Below are positions 1-8,189 of a stretch of 64,000 nt of DNA, in pieces. The stretch is from positions 1,674,001 through 1,738,000 of the forward strand of contig NZ_CP135275.1 in NCBI RefSeq assembly GCF_032302195.1. Reading direction: 5' to 3'. Position numbers and translations under genes: made by a program. Numbering within the stretch: the stretch's first letter is position 1; every line of letters begins with the position of its first letter. Origin of the DNA: Paenibacillus sp. MMS20-IR301 (GTDB lineage Bacteria; Bacillota; Bacilli; Paenibacillales; Paenibacillaceae). Under the pieces are notes generated by a model, which worked only from the letters and a program-made list of their open reading frames with translations, was not told the origin of the DNA and searched no databases.

Positions 1-279
1 GCCAAGGTGCGCAAGCATAAAGTAAGCGGGGATTATTTCGATACGGCGCTCGAAGAGAAGCGGGTGTCGTATTCCAAGTACATGCCGTCCTCAGGCGGTG
101 CTGCAGATGCAGACAAGCCGAATGTGGTCTACTGGCGGCGCTGGACGCTGGGGGAAATCGTGACGGCTGCAGCAGCCGGCGGACTGATTATTCAGGAGCT
201 GGCAGAAGAGCCTAACCTGTCGTCAGATGTCTATGATAAGGGAATCCCCAAGACCTTCACCCTGGTTGCTGTAAAATAA
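1..279 (+). CDS. Class I SAM-dependent methyltransferase, C-terminal part
   Basis: The reading frame is open from the first base of the window and ends at a TAA at 277-279, so only the last 92 or so residues are present. The segment RRWTLGEIVTAAAAGGL followed by an Ile-Pro-Lys-Thr-Phe-Thr ending resembles the C-terminus of SAM-dependent methyltransferases of Firmicutes, where a helix (usually written TLGEI..A...AG) precedes the last beta strand. The SAM-binding N-terminal half lies outside the window, so the substrate cannot be inferred. A long hairpin follows 12 bases after the stop. The call rests on the pattern of the tail only. Confidence 0.6.
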   Translation, partial: AKVRKHKVSGDYFDTALEEKRVSYSKYMPSSGGAADADKPNVVYWRRWTLGEIVTAAAAGGLIIQELAEEPNLSSDVYDKGIPKTFTLVAVK

Positions 280-290
280 ACCTGTACTAC

Positions 291-352
291 AAAGAAACCT
301 CTCCTTTGAAATGGTTGTGTTAACGCCATTTTCTCAAAGGGGAGGTTTCTTT
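291..352. terminator. Long bidirectional terminator hairpin
   Basis: A 19-base arm (291-309) pairs with 334-352 with one G-U position. The stem is rich in A on its left side and T on its right side, so it can end transcription from both the methyltransferase (plus) and the LysR gene (minus, stop at 365). The loop itself holds a small AAATGG/CCATTT dyad. Confidence 0.8.
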
Positions 353-364
353 AAATATAAGAAT

Positions 365-1255
365 TTAATAAGCGGCTGCTGCACAAACTTCGGCAAAAGC
401 TCTTTGCAGCGGAGATAAAGTGTAGTCCTTACGCCAAGCCAGAACAAACGAGCCGTCCGCCGGCCGGATTCCCGGCAGCGGAGCAGAGGCCAGACGTCCC
501 GTAGCCACCTCTTCCGCGATTCCGGCTTTCGAGAATACCCCGATCATTCCTCCTTCACTTAGCATACATTTGACCGCCTCCGGCGAGCCGACAACGGCAT
601 GATTCCACACCCTGACATTGTTCAGCTGCGTCCACTTGTCCGCGATTCCCCGCAGGAAGGAGGCCGCTTCATGCTGAACCCATGGCTCCCGGGCTACTGC
701 TTCCACCGTAAGCTCCGGCAGGACGGCAAACGGATGATCCGGTGCAAAGGTGAGTACAGCTTCATCTGCTGCGATCACCTGAGTCTGAAAGCTGTCATCC
801 TGACCTTCCGCGCTATGAAGAACAGCCAGCTGAATCTCCCGGCTGCGCAGCCGCTCCCGGATTGCATCATCAGGCAGCATGGACAGAAAAACATCAATTC
901 CGCTATGCAGTCCGGTGAATCGGGCCAGCAGTTTAGGCACAAGATAAGAACCGGGAATGTTACTTGCCGTCAGCTCAAGGTTACCTGAAGCAAGAGAGGT
1001 GAACTGCTTAACCGTCCGCTCCGCCTCAAGCGTAAGCGAGACGATTCTGTGCGCATATTGATATAACGCTCGCCCAGCATCGGTTAGCAGCACCCGGCCG
1101 CTCCTATACTGGAACAGGGAGGCACCCAGCTCACTTTCCAGACTCTTCATATGAAAGGAGACGGTAGGCTGCTTAAGACCCATCTCGGCAGCTACATCTG
1201 TAACCTTCTTATACTTTTCAATCAGCACTACAATTTGCAATTTCACAAGGTTCAT
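365..1255 (-). CDS. LysR family transcriptional regulator
   Basis: The 296-residue product has the usual LysR length. Residues 1-60 form the winged helix-turn-helix (KVTDVAAEMGLKQPTVSFHM, then SLESELGASLFQ and the RSGRVLLTDAGR wing). The rest fits a periplasmic-binding-protein-like effector domain. An AGGAGAG motif lies a few bases before the ATG. It is transcribed away from the pst operon, with 257 bases between the two starts. LysR proteins often control a divergent neighbour, but nothing in the sequence links this one to phosphate uptake, and the effector cannot be predicted. Confidence 0.9.
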   Translation of the reverse strand: MNLVKLQIVVLIEKYKKVTDVAAEMGLKQPTVSFHMKSLESELGASLFQYRSGRVLLTDAGRALYQYAHRIVSLTLEAERTVKQFTSLASGNLELTASNIPGSYLVPKLLARFTGLHSGIDVFLSMLPDDAIRERLRSREIQLAVLHSAEGQDDSFQTQVIAADEAVLTFAPDHPFAVLPELTVEAVAREPWVQHEAASFLRGIADKWTQLNNVRVWNHAVVGSPEAVKCMLSEGGMIGVFSKAGIAEEVATGRLASAPLPGIRPADGSFVLAWRKDYTLSPLQRAFAEVCAAAAY

Positions 1256-1512
1256 TAACTTCTCTCCTAATATATGGATAAAGTGCGGCTATTGTTGTTT
1301 CGTTATAGATAAAATCTATGTCGTTATTCATTTTATATTATAACTTTTATCCGAGCTTTTACAAACTCAGTACTTTTAAATAACGAACGGGCCCTAGAAT
1401 AAGAAGAGTCAACGGAGACGCTGACAGGAACAAATGCTTCCAAGATGAGTTTTGTACGAAGCAGAGCGAAATGGAGCACACACTCACAAAACCTTTAGGA
1501 GGAAAAACAACA

Positions 1513-2463
1513 ATGCAATTCAGAAAATCTTGGATTATGGCTTTAGCTTTGACAAGCGTGGTAGCACTTTCGGCATGTGGTAATAACGGGGGAAATAATG
1601 CAACAACCAATAACGGAGGAAATGCAGCTGCAACAAACACACAAAACAGCAGCGGCGCTGAACTCAGCGGATCAATTCTGGCTTCGGGCTCCACAGCATT
1701 GCAGCCGCTGGTAGAGCAGGCAGCTGAGAAATTCATGGATGCTAACGCAGGCGTGGACATTCAGGTTCAGGGCGGCGGTAGCGGTACAGGTCTGACACAA
1801 GTAGCTGAAAAGCAAGTAGATATCGGTAACTCCGATGTATTCGCCGAAGAAAAGCTGAAGGATGCTGATGCTGAGAAGGCTGCAGCACTTGTAGATCATC
1901 AGGTAGCAGTTGTAGCAATGGCTACTGTAAGCAACCCGGATGCAGGCGTAGATTCATTGACTAAGCAGCAGCTGGTTGACATCTTCACCGGCAAAATCAC
2001 AAACTGGAGCGAAGTTGGCGGTGCTGACCAAGCAATCCAGATCATCAACCGTCCTGCAAGCTCCGGTACACGCGCAACCTTCGAAACCTTCGCGCTTGGC
2101 ACGAAGACAGAAGATCTGGCTGGTTCAATCCAAGAGGATTCTTCCGGTACTGTTAAAAAAATCATCGGCGAAACTCCGGGAGCTATCGGCTACCTGGCGC
2201 TGTCTTACCTGGATGATACCGTGAAAACACTGAACTATGATGGTGTTGAGCCTTCTGTAGACAACGTAATCTCCGGTAAATATCCGGTATGGGCTTACGA
2301 GCACATGTACACTAACGGCGAGCCTAACGAAGTTGTAGGAGCTTTCCTTGACTACATGATGACTGACGAAGTACAGAATGGCGATGTAGTAGAGCTTGGC
2401 TACATCCCGGCTTCCAAAATGCAGGTTTCCCGTGATGTTGCCGGAACAGTTACAGCAAAGTAA
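1513..2463 (+). CDS. pstS: Phosphate ABC transporter, substrate-binding lipoprotein PstS
   Basis: This lipoprotein captures inorganic phosphate outside the membrane for the PstCAB importer. The N-terminus is a lipoprotein signal ending in the lipobox Leu-Ser-Ala-Cys near residue 22, followed by an Asn/Gly/Thr-rich linker. The phosphate-binding signatures are visible: GSTALQPLVEQAAEKF, the GGGSGTGLTQV loop, and NRPASSGTRATFE. The ATG at 1513 is preferred over the in-frame ATG at 1471 because TTTAGGAGGA sits just before it and the signal peptide begins there. It is the first gene of pstSCAB. No convincing array of Pho-box repeats was seen upstream, although the region 1330-1385 is T-rich. Confidence 0.95.
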   Translation: MQFRKSWIMALALTSVVALSACGNNGGNNATTNNGGNAAATNTQNSSGAELSGSILASGSTALQPLVEQAAEKFMDANAGVDIQVQGGGSGTGLTQVAEKQVDIGNSDVFAEEKLKDADAEKAAALVDHQVAVVAMATVSNPDAGVDSLTKQQLVDIFTGKITNWSEVGGADQAIQIINRPASSGTRATFETFALGTKTEDLAGSIQEDSSGTVKKIIGETPGAIGYLALSYLDDTVKTLNYDGVEPSVDNVISGKYPVWAYEHMYTNGEPNEVVGAFLDYMMTDEVQNGDVVELGYIPASKMQVSRDVAGTVTAK

Positions 2464-2508
2464 TTGCCTTAATTTCATAACAATTATCCATTAGAACTTT
2501 AAGTGATT

Positions 2509-2536
2509 AGAGGCGGAATTCTTCTGCCTCTCTTTT
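2509..2536 (+). terminator. Intercistronic hairpin between pstS and pstC
   Basis: AGAGGC (2509-2514) pairs with GCCTCT (2526-2531) and is followed by a short T run. It is too weak to be a full stop and lies inside an operon. It probably attenuates or stabilises the message so that PstS is made in excess over the membrane subunits. That role is inferred from the position. Confidence 0.5.
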
Positions 2537-2558
2537 CACTTTAGAAAGAGGGAGCAAC

Positions 2559-3461
2559 TTGAGGGTAAAGTCTAAAAATACTCGGTTTGAAAAACATCAT
2601 ATTGAGAACTTTATCGGACGCGCTTATATGTCTTTTTGTGTCCTGCTATTGATTGTAATTATAGTATCGATGGTATATTTCGTAGCGTCTAAAGGGATTG
2701 CCAATTTCGTTAACGGTAATGTAAAGGTATCTGATTTCCTGTTCGGAACCAAATGGTCACCGGAGGCAGATACACCATCCTATGGAGCATTCCCGTTCAT
2801 CTCGGGCTCCTTCCTCGTGACACTGCTTGCAGCGCTTATCGCAAGCCCGCTGAGTATCTGCGCCGCATTGTTCATGACGGAAATTGTTCCGGGCTGGGGC
2901 AAAAAGCTGCTGCAGCCGGTCATTGAGCTGCTGTCCGGTATTCCGTCCGTCGTATACGGATTCGTAGGCTTAAGCGTTATTGTACCATTTCTGCGGAACA
3001 CTCTGCCCGGTCAGGGCATCGGGGTTGCTGCAGGCGCGCTAGTGCTGTCGGTAATGATTCTGCCGACCATTACGAGCGTGGCTGCAGACGCGCTTGCATC
3101 TTTGCCGCAAAACTTGAAAGAATCTTCCTTTGCGCTCGGTGCCACACGCTGGCAGACGATCTCCCGCGTCATTCTTCCGACAACCTTCCCGGCAATTATG
3201 ACTGGTGTGGTTCTGGGGATGGCCCGTGCATTCGGTGAAGCACTTGCAGTACAGATGGTTATCGGTAATGCGCCGTTCGTTCCGCGCTCCCTGTTCGAAT
3301 CCGCATCCACTCTGACGAGTGTTATCACTCTCGGGATGGGGAACACGACAATGGGCTCCCCGCAGAACAATGCGCTATGGAGTATGGCACTCGTGCTCAT
3401 GCTGATGACATTTGTATTCGTATTGCTGGTAAGAATGCTCGAAAGGAGAGCTAAAATTTGA
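2559..3461 (+). CDS. pstC: Phosphate ABC transporter permease PstC
   Basis: This is one of the two membrane subunits of the phosphate importer. The 300-residue protein has an N-terminal membrane segment followed by a binding-protein-dependent permease domain. The coupling-helix EAA motif is visible as KESSFALGATRWQTI around residue 190. The start is a TTG with AGAAAGAGGGAG upstream; no better ATG with a ribosome binding site exists nearby. The stop codon overlaps the start of pstA. Confidence 0.95.
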   Translation: MRVKSKNTRFEKHHIENFIGRAYMSFCVLLLIVIIVSMVYFVASKGIANFVNGNVKVSDFLFGTKWSPEADTPSYGAFPFISGSFLVTLLAALIASPLSICAALFMTEIVPGWGKKLLQPVIELLSGIPSVVYGFVGLSVIVPFLRNTLPGQGIGVAAGALVLSVMILPTITSVAADALASLPQNLKESSFALGATRWQTISRVILPTTFPAIMTGVVLGMARAFGEALAVQMVIGNAPFVPRSLFESASTLTSVITLGMGNTTMGSPQNNALWSMALVLMLMTFVFVLLVRMLERRAKI

Positions 3462-4354
3462 AGCCGAAAACAGCAGATAAAATCGCCACTGGTGTTATTG
3501 TAACCTTCGCTTTATTGATCGTAGCTATACTGATTGGCTTGCTCGGATACATTCTGGTCCGCGGCATGAGTCATATCAGCTGGGACTTCCTGACCTCGGC
3601 ACCACAGAAGATCCGCGCAGGCGGCGGGGTGGGGCCGCAGCTGTTCAACTCCCTGTTCCTGCTGGTCCTGACCCTGATTATTACAATTCCGCTTGGACTG
3701 GGTGCAGGAATCTTCATGGCAGAATATGCCCGTCCCGGCAAGCTGACCAACTTCATCCGCCTGATTGTGGAAGTGTTGTCTTCCTTCCCTTCAATCATCG
3801 TCGGCCTGTTCGGTCTCCTGCTAATTGTTAATACATTCAATCTCGGCTTCTCCCTGATCTCAGGCGCGCTGGCGCTGACCTTCTTCAATCTTCCGCTGAT
3901 GGTGCGTATTACTGAGCAGGCTTTCCGCACTGTGCCTAAGCAGCAGAAGGAAGCAGGTTTTGCGCTTGGACTATCCAAATGGAAAATCGTTACCTCCGTA
4001 CTGCTTCCTGTTGCGCTGCCAACGATCATTACAGGTACAATCCTGTCTGCAGGCCGTGTATTCGGTGAAGCCGCAGCGCTTATGTTCACAGCGGGGATGA
4101 GCAGCCCGCGTCTGGATTTCAGCAACTGGAACCCGCTAAGCCCGTCTTCACCGCTTAACCCGTTCCGTCCGGCAGAGACGCTGGCGGTGCATATCTGGAA
4201 GGTGAACAGCGAAGGTCTGGCACCGGATGCCATTCAAATCGCTGCAGGCGCTTCAGCAGTGCTGGTCATTACAGTATTGATCTTTAACTTGGCGGCACGC
4301 TTCTTCGGCAGATTCATCTACCGTAAGCTGACTGCATCCAAGAGAATGAACTAG
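3458..4354 (+). CDS. pstA: Phosphate ABC transporter permease PstA
   Basis: This is the second membrane subunit of the phosphate importer, 298 residues with about six hydrophobic segments. The EAA motif appears as KEAGFALGLSKWKI near residue 168. The TTG start overlaps the TGA of pstC in the form TTGA, with AAAGGAGAGC just upstream, which points to coupled translation and 1:1 expression with PstC. The typical PstA segment with Ser/Pro-rich SPSSPLNPF lies before the last membrane segment. Confidence 0.95.
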   Translation: MKPKTADKIATGVIVTFALLIVAILIGLLGYILVRGMSHISWDFLTSAPQKIRAGGGVGPQLFNSLFLLVLTLIITIPLGLGAGIFMAEYARPGKLTNFIRLIVEVLSSFPSIIVGLFGLLLIVNTFNLGFSLISGALALTFFNLPLMVRITEQAFRTVPKQQKEAGFALGLSKWKIVTSVLLPVALPTIITGTILSAGRVFGEAAALMFTAGMSSPRLDFSNWNPLSPSSPLNPFRPAETLAVHIWKVNSEGLAPDAIQIAAGASAVLVITVLIFNLAARFFGRFIYRKLTASKRMN

Positions 4355-4400
4355 AATCATATTTGATCAAAGAGAAGAGAAACCGTAGGAGGCAGATGAG

Positions 4401-5177
4401 ATGGGTATTGCGGAACCAGTAGTGCGTGAATCATTTCAAACTGAGGATTTGAGTATTTTTTATGGCACATATGAAGCAGTTAAAGGAATCAGTCTTCCAT
4501 TCGCCCAGAACACAGTAACTGCACTGATCGGCCCTTCGGGCTGCGGTAAATCGACGTTCCTCCGTTCGCTTAACCGGATGAATGATGATATTTCCGGCTC
4601 GACCACCAAAGGCAGCATCTGGATTGACGGTGTAGATATCAATGCTTCCGGTACCGATGTAATCAAGCTGCGCCAAAAAATCGGTATGGTATGGCAGAAG
4701 CCCAACCCGTTCTATAAATCCATCTACGACAACATTGCCTTCGGTCCGAAGTATCATGGAATCAAAGGCAAACAGGCGCTGGATGAAATCGTTGAGAGCA
4801 GCCTGCGCCGTGCGGCGCTATGGGATGAAGTGAAGGACCGCCTGAAGGACTCTGCGCTGGCCCTGTCCGGCGGACAACAGCAGCGTCTGTGCATTGCCCG
4901 CGCGCTGTCGGTTAACCCGCAGATTCTGCTGCTGGATGAGCCGGCTTCAGCCCTTGACCCTGTATCTACAGGCAAGGTTGAAGAATTGATTAAAGAGCTG
5001 AAAGAAGAACTGCGCATCGTTATCGTAACCCACAACATGCAGCAGGCAGCACGGATCTCAGACTACACCGCCTACTTCTATCTGGGCTCGCTTGTGGAAT
5101 ACGACAAGACCGAGAAGGTCTTCAGTAATCCTGAAAACCAGATGACCCAGGAATACATTATGGGCCGCTTCGGCTGA
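4401..5177 (+). CDS. pstB: Phosphate ABC transporter ATP-binding protein PstB
   Basis: This cytoplasmic ATPase drives the PstCA channel. The 258-residue protein carries Walker [10 protein letters not shown] near residue 47, the Q-loop VWQKPNPF, the ABC signature LSGGQQQR, Walker [13 protein letters not shown], and the switch His in VTHNMQQA. A YxGxLVEYDKT tail is typical for PstB. GTAGGAGGCAG precedes the ATG. It closes the operon, and no phoU follows in this window. A terminator starts 15 bases after the stop. Confidence 0.96.
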   Translation: MGIAEPVVRESFQTEDLSIFYGTYEAVKGISLPFAQNTVTALIGPSGCGKSTFLRSLNRMNDDISGSTTKGSIWIDGVDINASGTDVIKLRQKIGMVWQKPNPFYKSIYDNIAFGPKYHGIKGKQALDEIVESSLRRAALWDEVKDRLKDSALALSGGQQQRLCIARALSVNPQILLLDEPASALDPVSTGKVEELIKELKEELRIVIVTHNMQQAARISDYTAYFYLGSLVEYDKTEKVFSNPENQMTQEYIMGRFG

Positions 5178-5192
5178 TGGTTGACTCAAGTG

Positions 5193-5219
5193 AAAACATC
5201 CTGCGGGATGTTTTTTTTT
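5193..5219 (+). terminator. Rho-independent terminator of the pst operon
   Basis: AAAACATCC (5193-5201) pairs with GGATGTTTT (5206-5214) around a 4-base loop, followed by an unbroken T run to 5219. Confidence 0.9.
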
Positions 5220-5255
5220 GTGATTCATGCAATATATATTGTACATAATGAAAGG

Positions 5256-5277
5256 TATAGATTACAATTGGTCTATA
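5256..5277 (+). promoter_or_regulatory. Possible XRE operator dyad
   Basis: TATAGA and TCTATA form a 6-10-6 inverted repeat 25 bases before the XRE gene, in an AT-rich promoter-like stretch. It could be the autoregulatory site of the XRE protein. This is inferred from position and symmetry only. Confidence 0.3.
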
Positions 5278-5302
5278 TAACCATCTGGGCAGGAGGTAGC
5301 TG

Positions 5303-5512
5303 ATGGGGGACAAGAAGAATGTAAAGCTTAAGCTTGCCCGAATTCAACGCGATTGGTCGCAGGAGCAGCTGGCTGAGGCGGTCGGTGTAACCAGGCAAAC
5401 GATCGGTCTGATTGAAGCGGGCGGATATAATCCAACCCTCAGGCTTTGTATTGCCATTTGTAAGACACTGGGAACTACTTTAGATGAACTTTTCTGGGAG
5501 GAAGAAGAATGA
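5303..5512 (+). CDS. Small XRE-family HTH regulator
   Basis: The 69-residue protein is a single Cro/C1-type helix-turn-helix (WSQEQLAEAVGVTRQTIGLIEAGGYNPTL) with the short acidic tail of the YgzD/YozG-like group of Firmicute regulators. GGCAGGAGGTAGC precedes the ATG. The stop codon overlaps the start of the next gene as ATGA, so the regulator and the membrane protein are co-translated. Such pairs are common, and the regulator usually controls its own operon. Confidence 0.9.
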   Translation: MGDKKNVKLKLARIQRDWSQEQLAEAVGVTRQTIGLIEAGGYNPTLRLCIAICKTLGTTLDELFWEEEE

Positions 5513-5973
5513 AAGAGCGGGCAATTAAGGATGAACGGATCACAGCAGAGCTGCAAAGTCTGAACTCGCACGGGTTTATGATTGTTTTTGCCGGAATTAT
5601 GGTCAGTCTGCTGGTTAAGGTGTTTATCCTGCAATGGGACATGAAATACTGGCTGGATACGTTTCTGATTCTGATGGCGGCTTGTCTGTACATTACTGTA
5701 CGCGGAATCAGGAGCGGCTTGTACCTCCTTCCGGACCGAAAAGGGGATGTTAAGCGCCTTAAGAAGATGAACCTGATTGCCGGAGCAGCCGGTTCACTGG
5801 TCTGGGGGATCCTGATGTTCATTGATGAGCTGACTGGCAGCGGAAAGGCTGATTTGGGCAGTAACATCGTAAGTACAGTAGTGGGGATGGTCGTGTTCTT
5901 CTTGGGGATTACCGGCCTGCAGTGGCTCTGGCTTAAGCGTTCCACCAAAAATGCAAATAACAAGCTGGAGTGA
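5509..5973 (+). CDS. Four-segment membrane protein paired with XRE regulator
   Basis: The 154-residue protein begins with a charged stretch containing KDERI, followed by four hydrophobic segments at roughly residues 22-42, 46-64, 88-106 and 122-142. The second pair is joined by an acidic and glycine-containing loop. It resembles uncharacterised membrane proteins (a DUF6773-like group is my best match from memory) that sit directly downstream of small XRE genes. Its function is unknown. It overlaps the regulator by 4 bases and is the last gene of the pair. Confidence 0.75.
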   Translation: MKERAIKDERITAELQSLNSHGFMIVFAGIMVSLLVKVFILQWDMKYWLDTFLILMAACLYITVRGIRSGLYLLPDRKGDVKRLKKMNLIAGAAGSLVWGILMFIDELTGSGKADLGSNIVSTVVGMVVFFLGITGLQWLWLKRSTKNANNKLE

Positions 5974-6002
5974 TACTGCACAACATTTCGGTAGCCTATT
6001 GC

Positions 6003-6023
6003 TAAACTAATGTCATTAGTTTA
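6003..6023 (+). promoter_or_regulatory. Palindromic operator O1 upstream of MBL/TetR operon
   Basis: A perfect 21-base palindrome with 10-base arms (TAAACTAATG and its complement) around a single T. Size and symmetry fit a TetR-family operator. The TetR gene is the second gene of the operon that starts at 6062. Confidence 0.75.
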
Positions 6024-6029
6024 TATTAT

Positions 6030-6046
6030 AACTAATACCATTAGTT
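6030..6046 (+). promoter_or_regulatory. Palindromic operator O2 upstream of MBL/TetR operon
   Basis: AACTAAT and ATTAGTT flank a 3-base centre. The site matches 17 of 21 positions of O1 when aligned, with centres 25 bases apart. It lies immediately before the ribosome binding site, so bound repressor would block transcription. A candidate -10 (TATTAT) lies between the two sites. Confidence 0.7.
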
Positions 6047-6061
6047 TAGAGGAGTGTCCGT

Positions 6062-6775
6062 ATGAGAGTAACCCAAGAAGGCTATCTGCATCAGCTTACC
6101 TGGCTGCCCAGATTGTTCCCTGTTAATTGCTATCTGATTGAAGAAGAACAAGAGCTGACCCTGATTGATGCCGGCATGCCGTTTAGCACTCAAGGTATTC
6201 TCCGCGAATCCGCCAGGTTAAATAAACCGCTATCCCGGATTGTGTTGACCCATGCGCATGCAGATCATGTCGGGGCGCTGGATAAGCTGAAGCAGCTGCT
6301 TCCTGAAGCTAAGGTCTACATCTCTGAACGGGATGCTGCACTGCTGGCCGGCGACCGCTCCCTGCGGGACGGGGAGCCGCAGCTGCCGATTAAGGGCAGT
6401 GTGCCGGCCAAGGTAGTTACCCGGCCGGATATCCTGCTCTATGACGGGGATACCGTCGGTTCTCTGCGAGCCATAAGTACTCCAGGGCATACACCGGGAT
6501 CGATGTCATTCCAGGATCAGCGCTCAGGCGCCCTGATTGCCGGAGATGCCTTTCAGACTTTCCGGGGAATGGCAGTAGCCGGCAAGAAGGTGGCCTCGTT
6601 TCCATTTCCGGCGATGGCAACCTGGAGCTTCGGTCAAGCCTTGGCCAGTGCACATAAGCTGATTGCGCTTGCACCTTCCGTACTGGCAGCAGGCCATGGG
6701 GATCTGGTGAAGAATCCGGTGGAGATTATGAAGCAGGCTGCAGCTGAGGCGGCCAAGGCATTAGGACATCACTGA
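6062..6775 (+). CDS. MBL-fold metallo-hydrolase
   Basis: This 237-residue protein belongs to the metallo-beta-lactamase superfamily. The metal-binding motif His-Ala-His-Ala-Asp-His is at residues 64-69, TPGHTPGS supplies the next His, AGDAF the bridging Asp, and AGHGD the last His. The fold suits a glyoxalase II-like or other hydrolase; the substrate is not predictable. TTAGAGGAGTG precedes the ATG. It is the first gene of an operon with a TetR regulator 14 bases downstream, under two palindromic operators. Confidence 0.92.
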   Translation: MRVTQEGYLHQLTWLPRLFPVNCYLIEEEQELTLIDAGMPFSTQGILRESARLNKPLSRIVLTHAHADHVGALDKLKQLLPEAKVYISERDAALLAGDRSLRDGEPQLPIKGSVPAKVVTRPDILLYDGDTVGSLRAISTPGHTPGSMSFQDQRSGALIAGDAFQTFRGMAVAGKKVASFPFPAMATWSFGQALASAHKLIALAPSVLAAGHGDLVKNPVEIMKQAAAEAAKALGHH

Positions 6776-6789
6776 AAGGGGAGGTAGGC

Positions 6790-7371
6790 ATGGTACGAGC
6801 AGGTCTGGATACACACAGCCTGGTGCTGGCTGCAGCAGAGCTGGCGGACACGCAGGGCGTTGAGCAGGTAACACTGGCTGCCTTGGCAGCCAAGCTGGGA
6901 GTCCGTCCACCATCGTTGTATAATCACATTAACGGACTGGCCGGACTCCGGACGCTGCTTGCCGTACATGGCCTGGAGCTGCTGCATGAATCTATGTCAG
7001 AAGCGGCAGAAGGGCTCAGCGGAGCAGCGGCTGTCCATGCGATGAGTCTGGCTTATATCGAGTTTGCCAGGCAGCGCCCGGGGCTGTACGAGACGACGCT
7101 GAGAGCGCCTGAGCAAGGAGACACGCTGCTTGAAGCAGCGGGACAGCAGATTCTGGAGCTGCTCATCGGGGCGCTCTCCGCCTTCGGGCTGGATGAGGAA
7201 GGCAAACTGCATGCGGTCAGGGGACTGCGCAGCATTCTGCACGGATTCTCCGCCCTCGAGAATCAGGGCGGATTCGGAATGCCGCTGGACCTGAATGTCA
7301 GCCTGATCCGGCTGATCCGCGCGTATCTTGCCGGTATCCGCTGCATGGGACAGGCAGCAGAGGAAGATTAA
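6790..7371 (+). CDS. TetR/AcrR family regulator with WHG-type C-terminal domain
   Basis: The 193-residue protein has an N-terminal helix-turn-helix (VTLAALAAKLGVRPPSLYNHI at about residues 28-48) and a helical ligand domain of the TetR group that carries a conserved WHG-type C-terminal region. GAAAGGGGAGGTAGGC gives a strong ribosome binding site. As the second gene behind tandem palindromes it most likely represses its own operon. The inducer is unknown. Confidence 0.9.
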   Translation: MVRAGLDTHSLVLAAAELADTQGVEQVTLAALAAKLGVRPPSLYNHINGLAGLRTLLAVHGLELLHESMSEAAEGLSGAAAVHAMSLAYIEFARQRPGLYETTLRAPEQGDTLLEAAGQQILELLIGALSAFGLDEEGKLHAVRGLRSILHGFSALENQGGFGMPLDLNVSLIRLIRAYLAGIRCMGQAAEED

Positions 7372-7402
7372 CTGGAAGAATAAGAGTATTGGAGGCGGAA
7401 GG

Positions 7403-8095
7403 ATGACAGTTGCAGATGAGCAAGGCATAGTTACGACGTTTGAGGAGATGGCAGAGGTAGTTGGAAGAATGGGGATTGTCCCGCTGGCAGCATTGATCCC
7501 CGGGCACCCTTCAGTAAACGGGCTGACGCTTGCGGAGAATTGGCATACCGGCTCTGAGCAGGACCCTTGGGGCTGGCGTGTCAGATTTCCTGGTGAGGGA
7601 CTTGCCGGATACGGGAAATTTATTAAGAAAAAAGCGGTGCTCGTCTCCCGTGAGTGGCTGCCTGCCTACCTGGCGGCGGCAGGCAGCACGCGGACACTGG
7701 AAGAACGGTACGACAGCGGTCTTGCTACCAAAGAAGCGCTGACCCTGCTGCAGATCATACGTGAGCAGGAAGGAATCGAGACCCGGCAGCTGCGGGCAAT
7801 GGCTGATATGAAGGCCAAAGAGAAGAAGACAGCGTTCGATAATGCGGTAACAGAGCTTCAAGGTATGCTTGATATTGTAATCTCCGGAGTCAAGCAGCGG
7901 CTGAATGCTGACGGTGAGCCAAACGGCTGGAACAGCACCTCTTACGAAACTACAGGCCGCTGGATGCACGAAGCAGGAATGATGCCCTTTGAGGGAACGA
8001 GAGAAGAGGCAATTGCCTGGCTGCGTTCACAGATGGACGGAGTCTGGACTCCAGAGGCCATCGCCTGGATCAATAAGACACTGGGTTGGAAGTGA
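7403..8095 (+). CDS. Uncharacterised protein, possibly AlkZ-related
   Basis: The predicted product has 230 residues. The ATG at 7403 is chosen because GGAGGCGGAAGG lies just before it; an in-frame upstream start at 7328 lies inside the TetR gene. Features include an N-terminal region with a Trp-rich segment (ENWHTGSEQDPWGWRVRF), a GYGKFIKKKAVLVSREWLP segment and a helical C-terminal half. The pattern reminds me of proteins named AlkZ-related in Firmicutes, winged-helix relatives of a DNA glycosylase, but no catalytic motif is evident. It lies 31 bases after tetR and probably belongs to the same operon. Confidence 0.55.
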   Translation: MTVADEQGIVTTFEEMAEVVGRMGIVPLAALIPGHPSVNGLTLAENWHTGSEQDPWGWRVRFPGEGLAGYGKFIKKKAVLVSREWLPAYLAAAGSTRTLEERYDSGLATKEALTLLQIIREQEGIETRQLRAMADMKAKEKKTAFDNAVTELQGMLDIVISGVKQRLNADGEPNGWNSTSYETTGRWMHEAGMMPFEGTREEAIAWLRSQMDGVWTPEAIAWINKTLGWK

Positions 8096-8120
8096 GAATA
8101 AGCTCAATGGATTTACAACA

Positions 8121-8160
8121 AAAAGGTAGTTCTCCAGCTTAGCCGAGAGCTACCTTTTTT
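8121..8160 (+). terminator. Rho-independent terminator
   Basis: AAAAGGTAGTTCTC (8121-8134) pairs with 8145-8158 with one G-U pair, followed by T residues. It ends the MBL-TetR operon. Confidence 0.85.
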
Positions 8161-8189
8161 GTTATTTGATCAGGTGATTTTGCAATTTC

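Noticed and set aside
599..988. Plus-strand frame of 129 codons
   Set aside because: It lies entirely within the LysR gene on the other strand, has no ribosome binding site and codes for a composition unlike any family.
1330..1385. PhoP box before pstS
   Set aside because: T-rich hexamers occur, but no set with regular 11-base spacing matched the consensus well.
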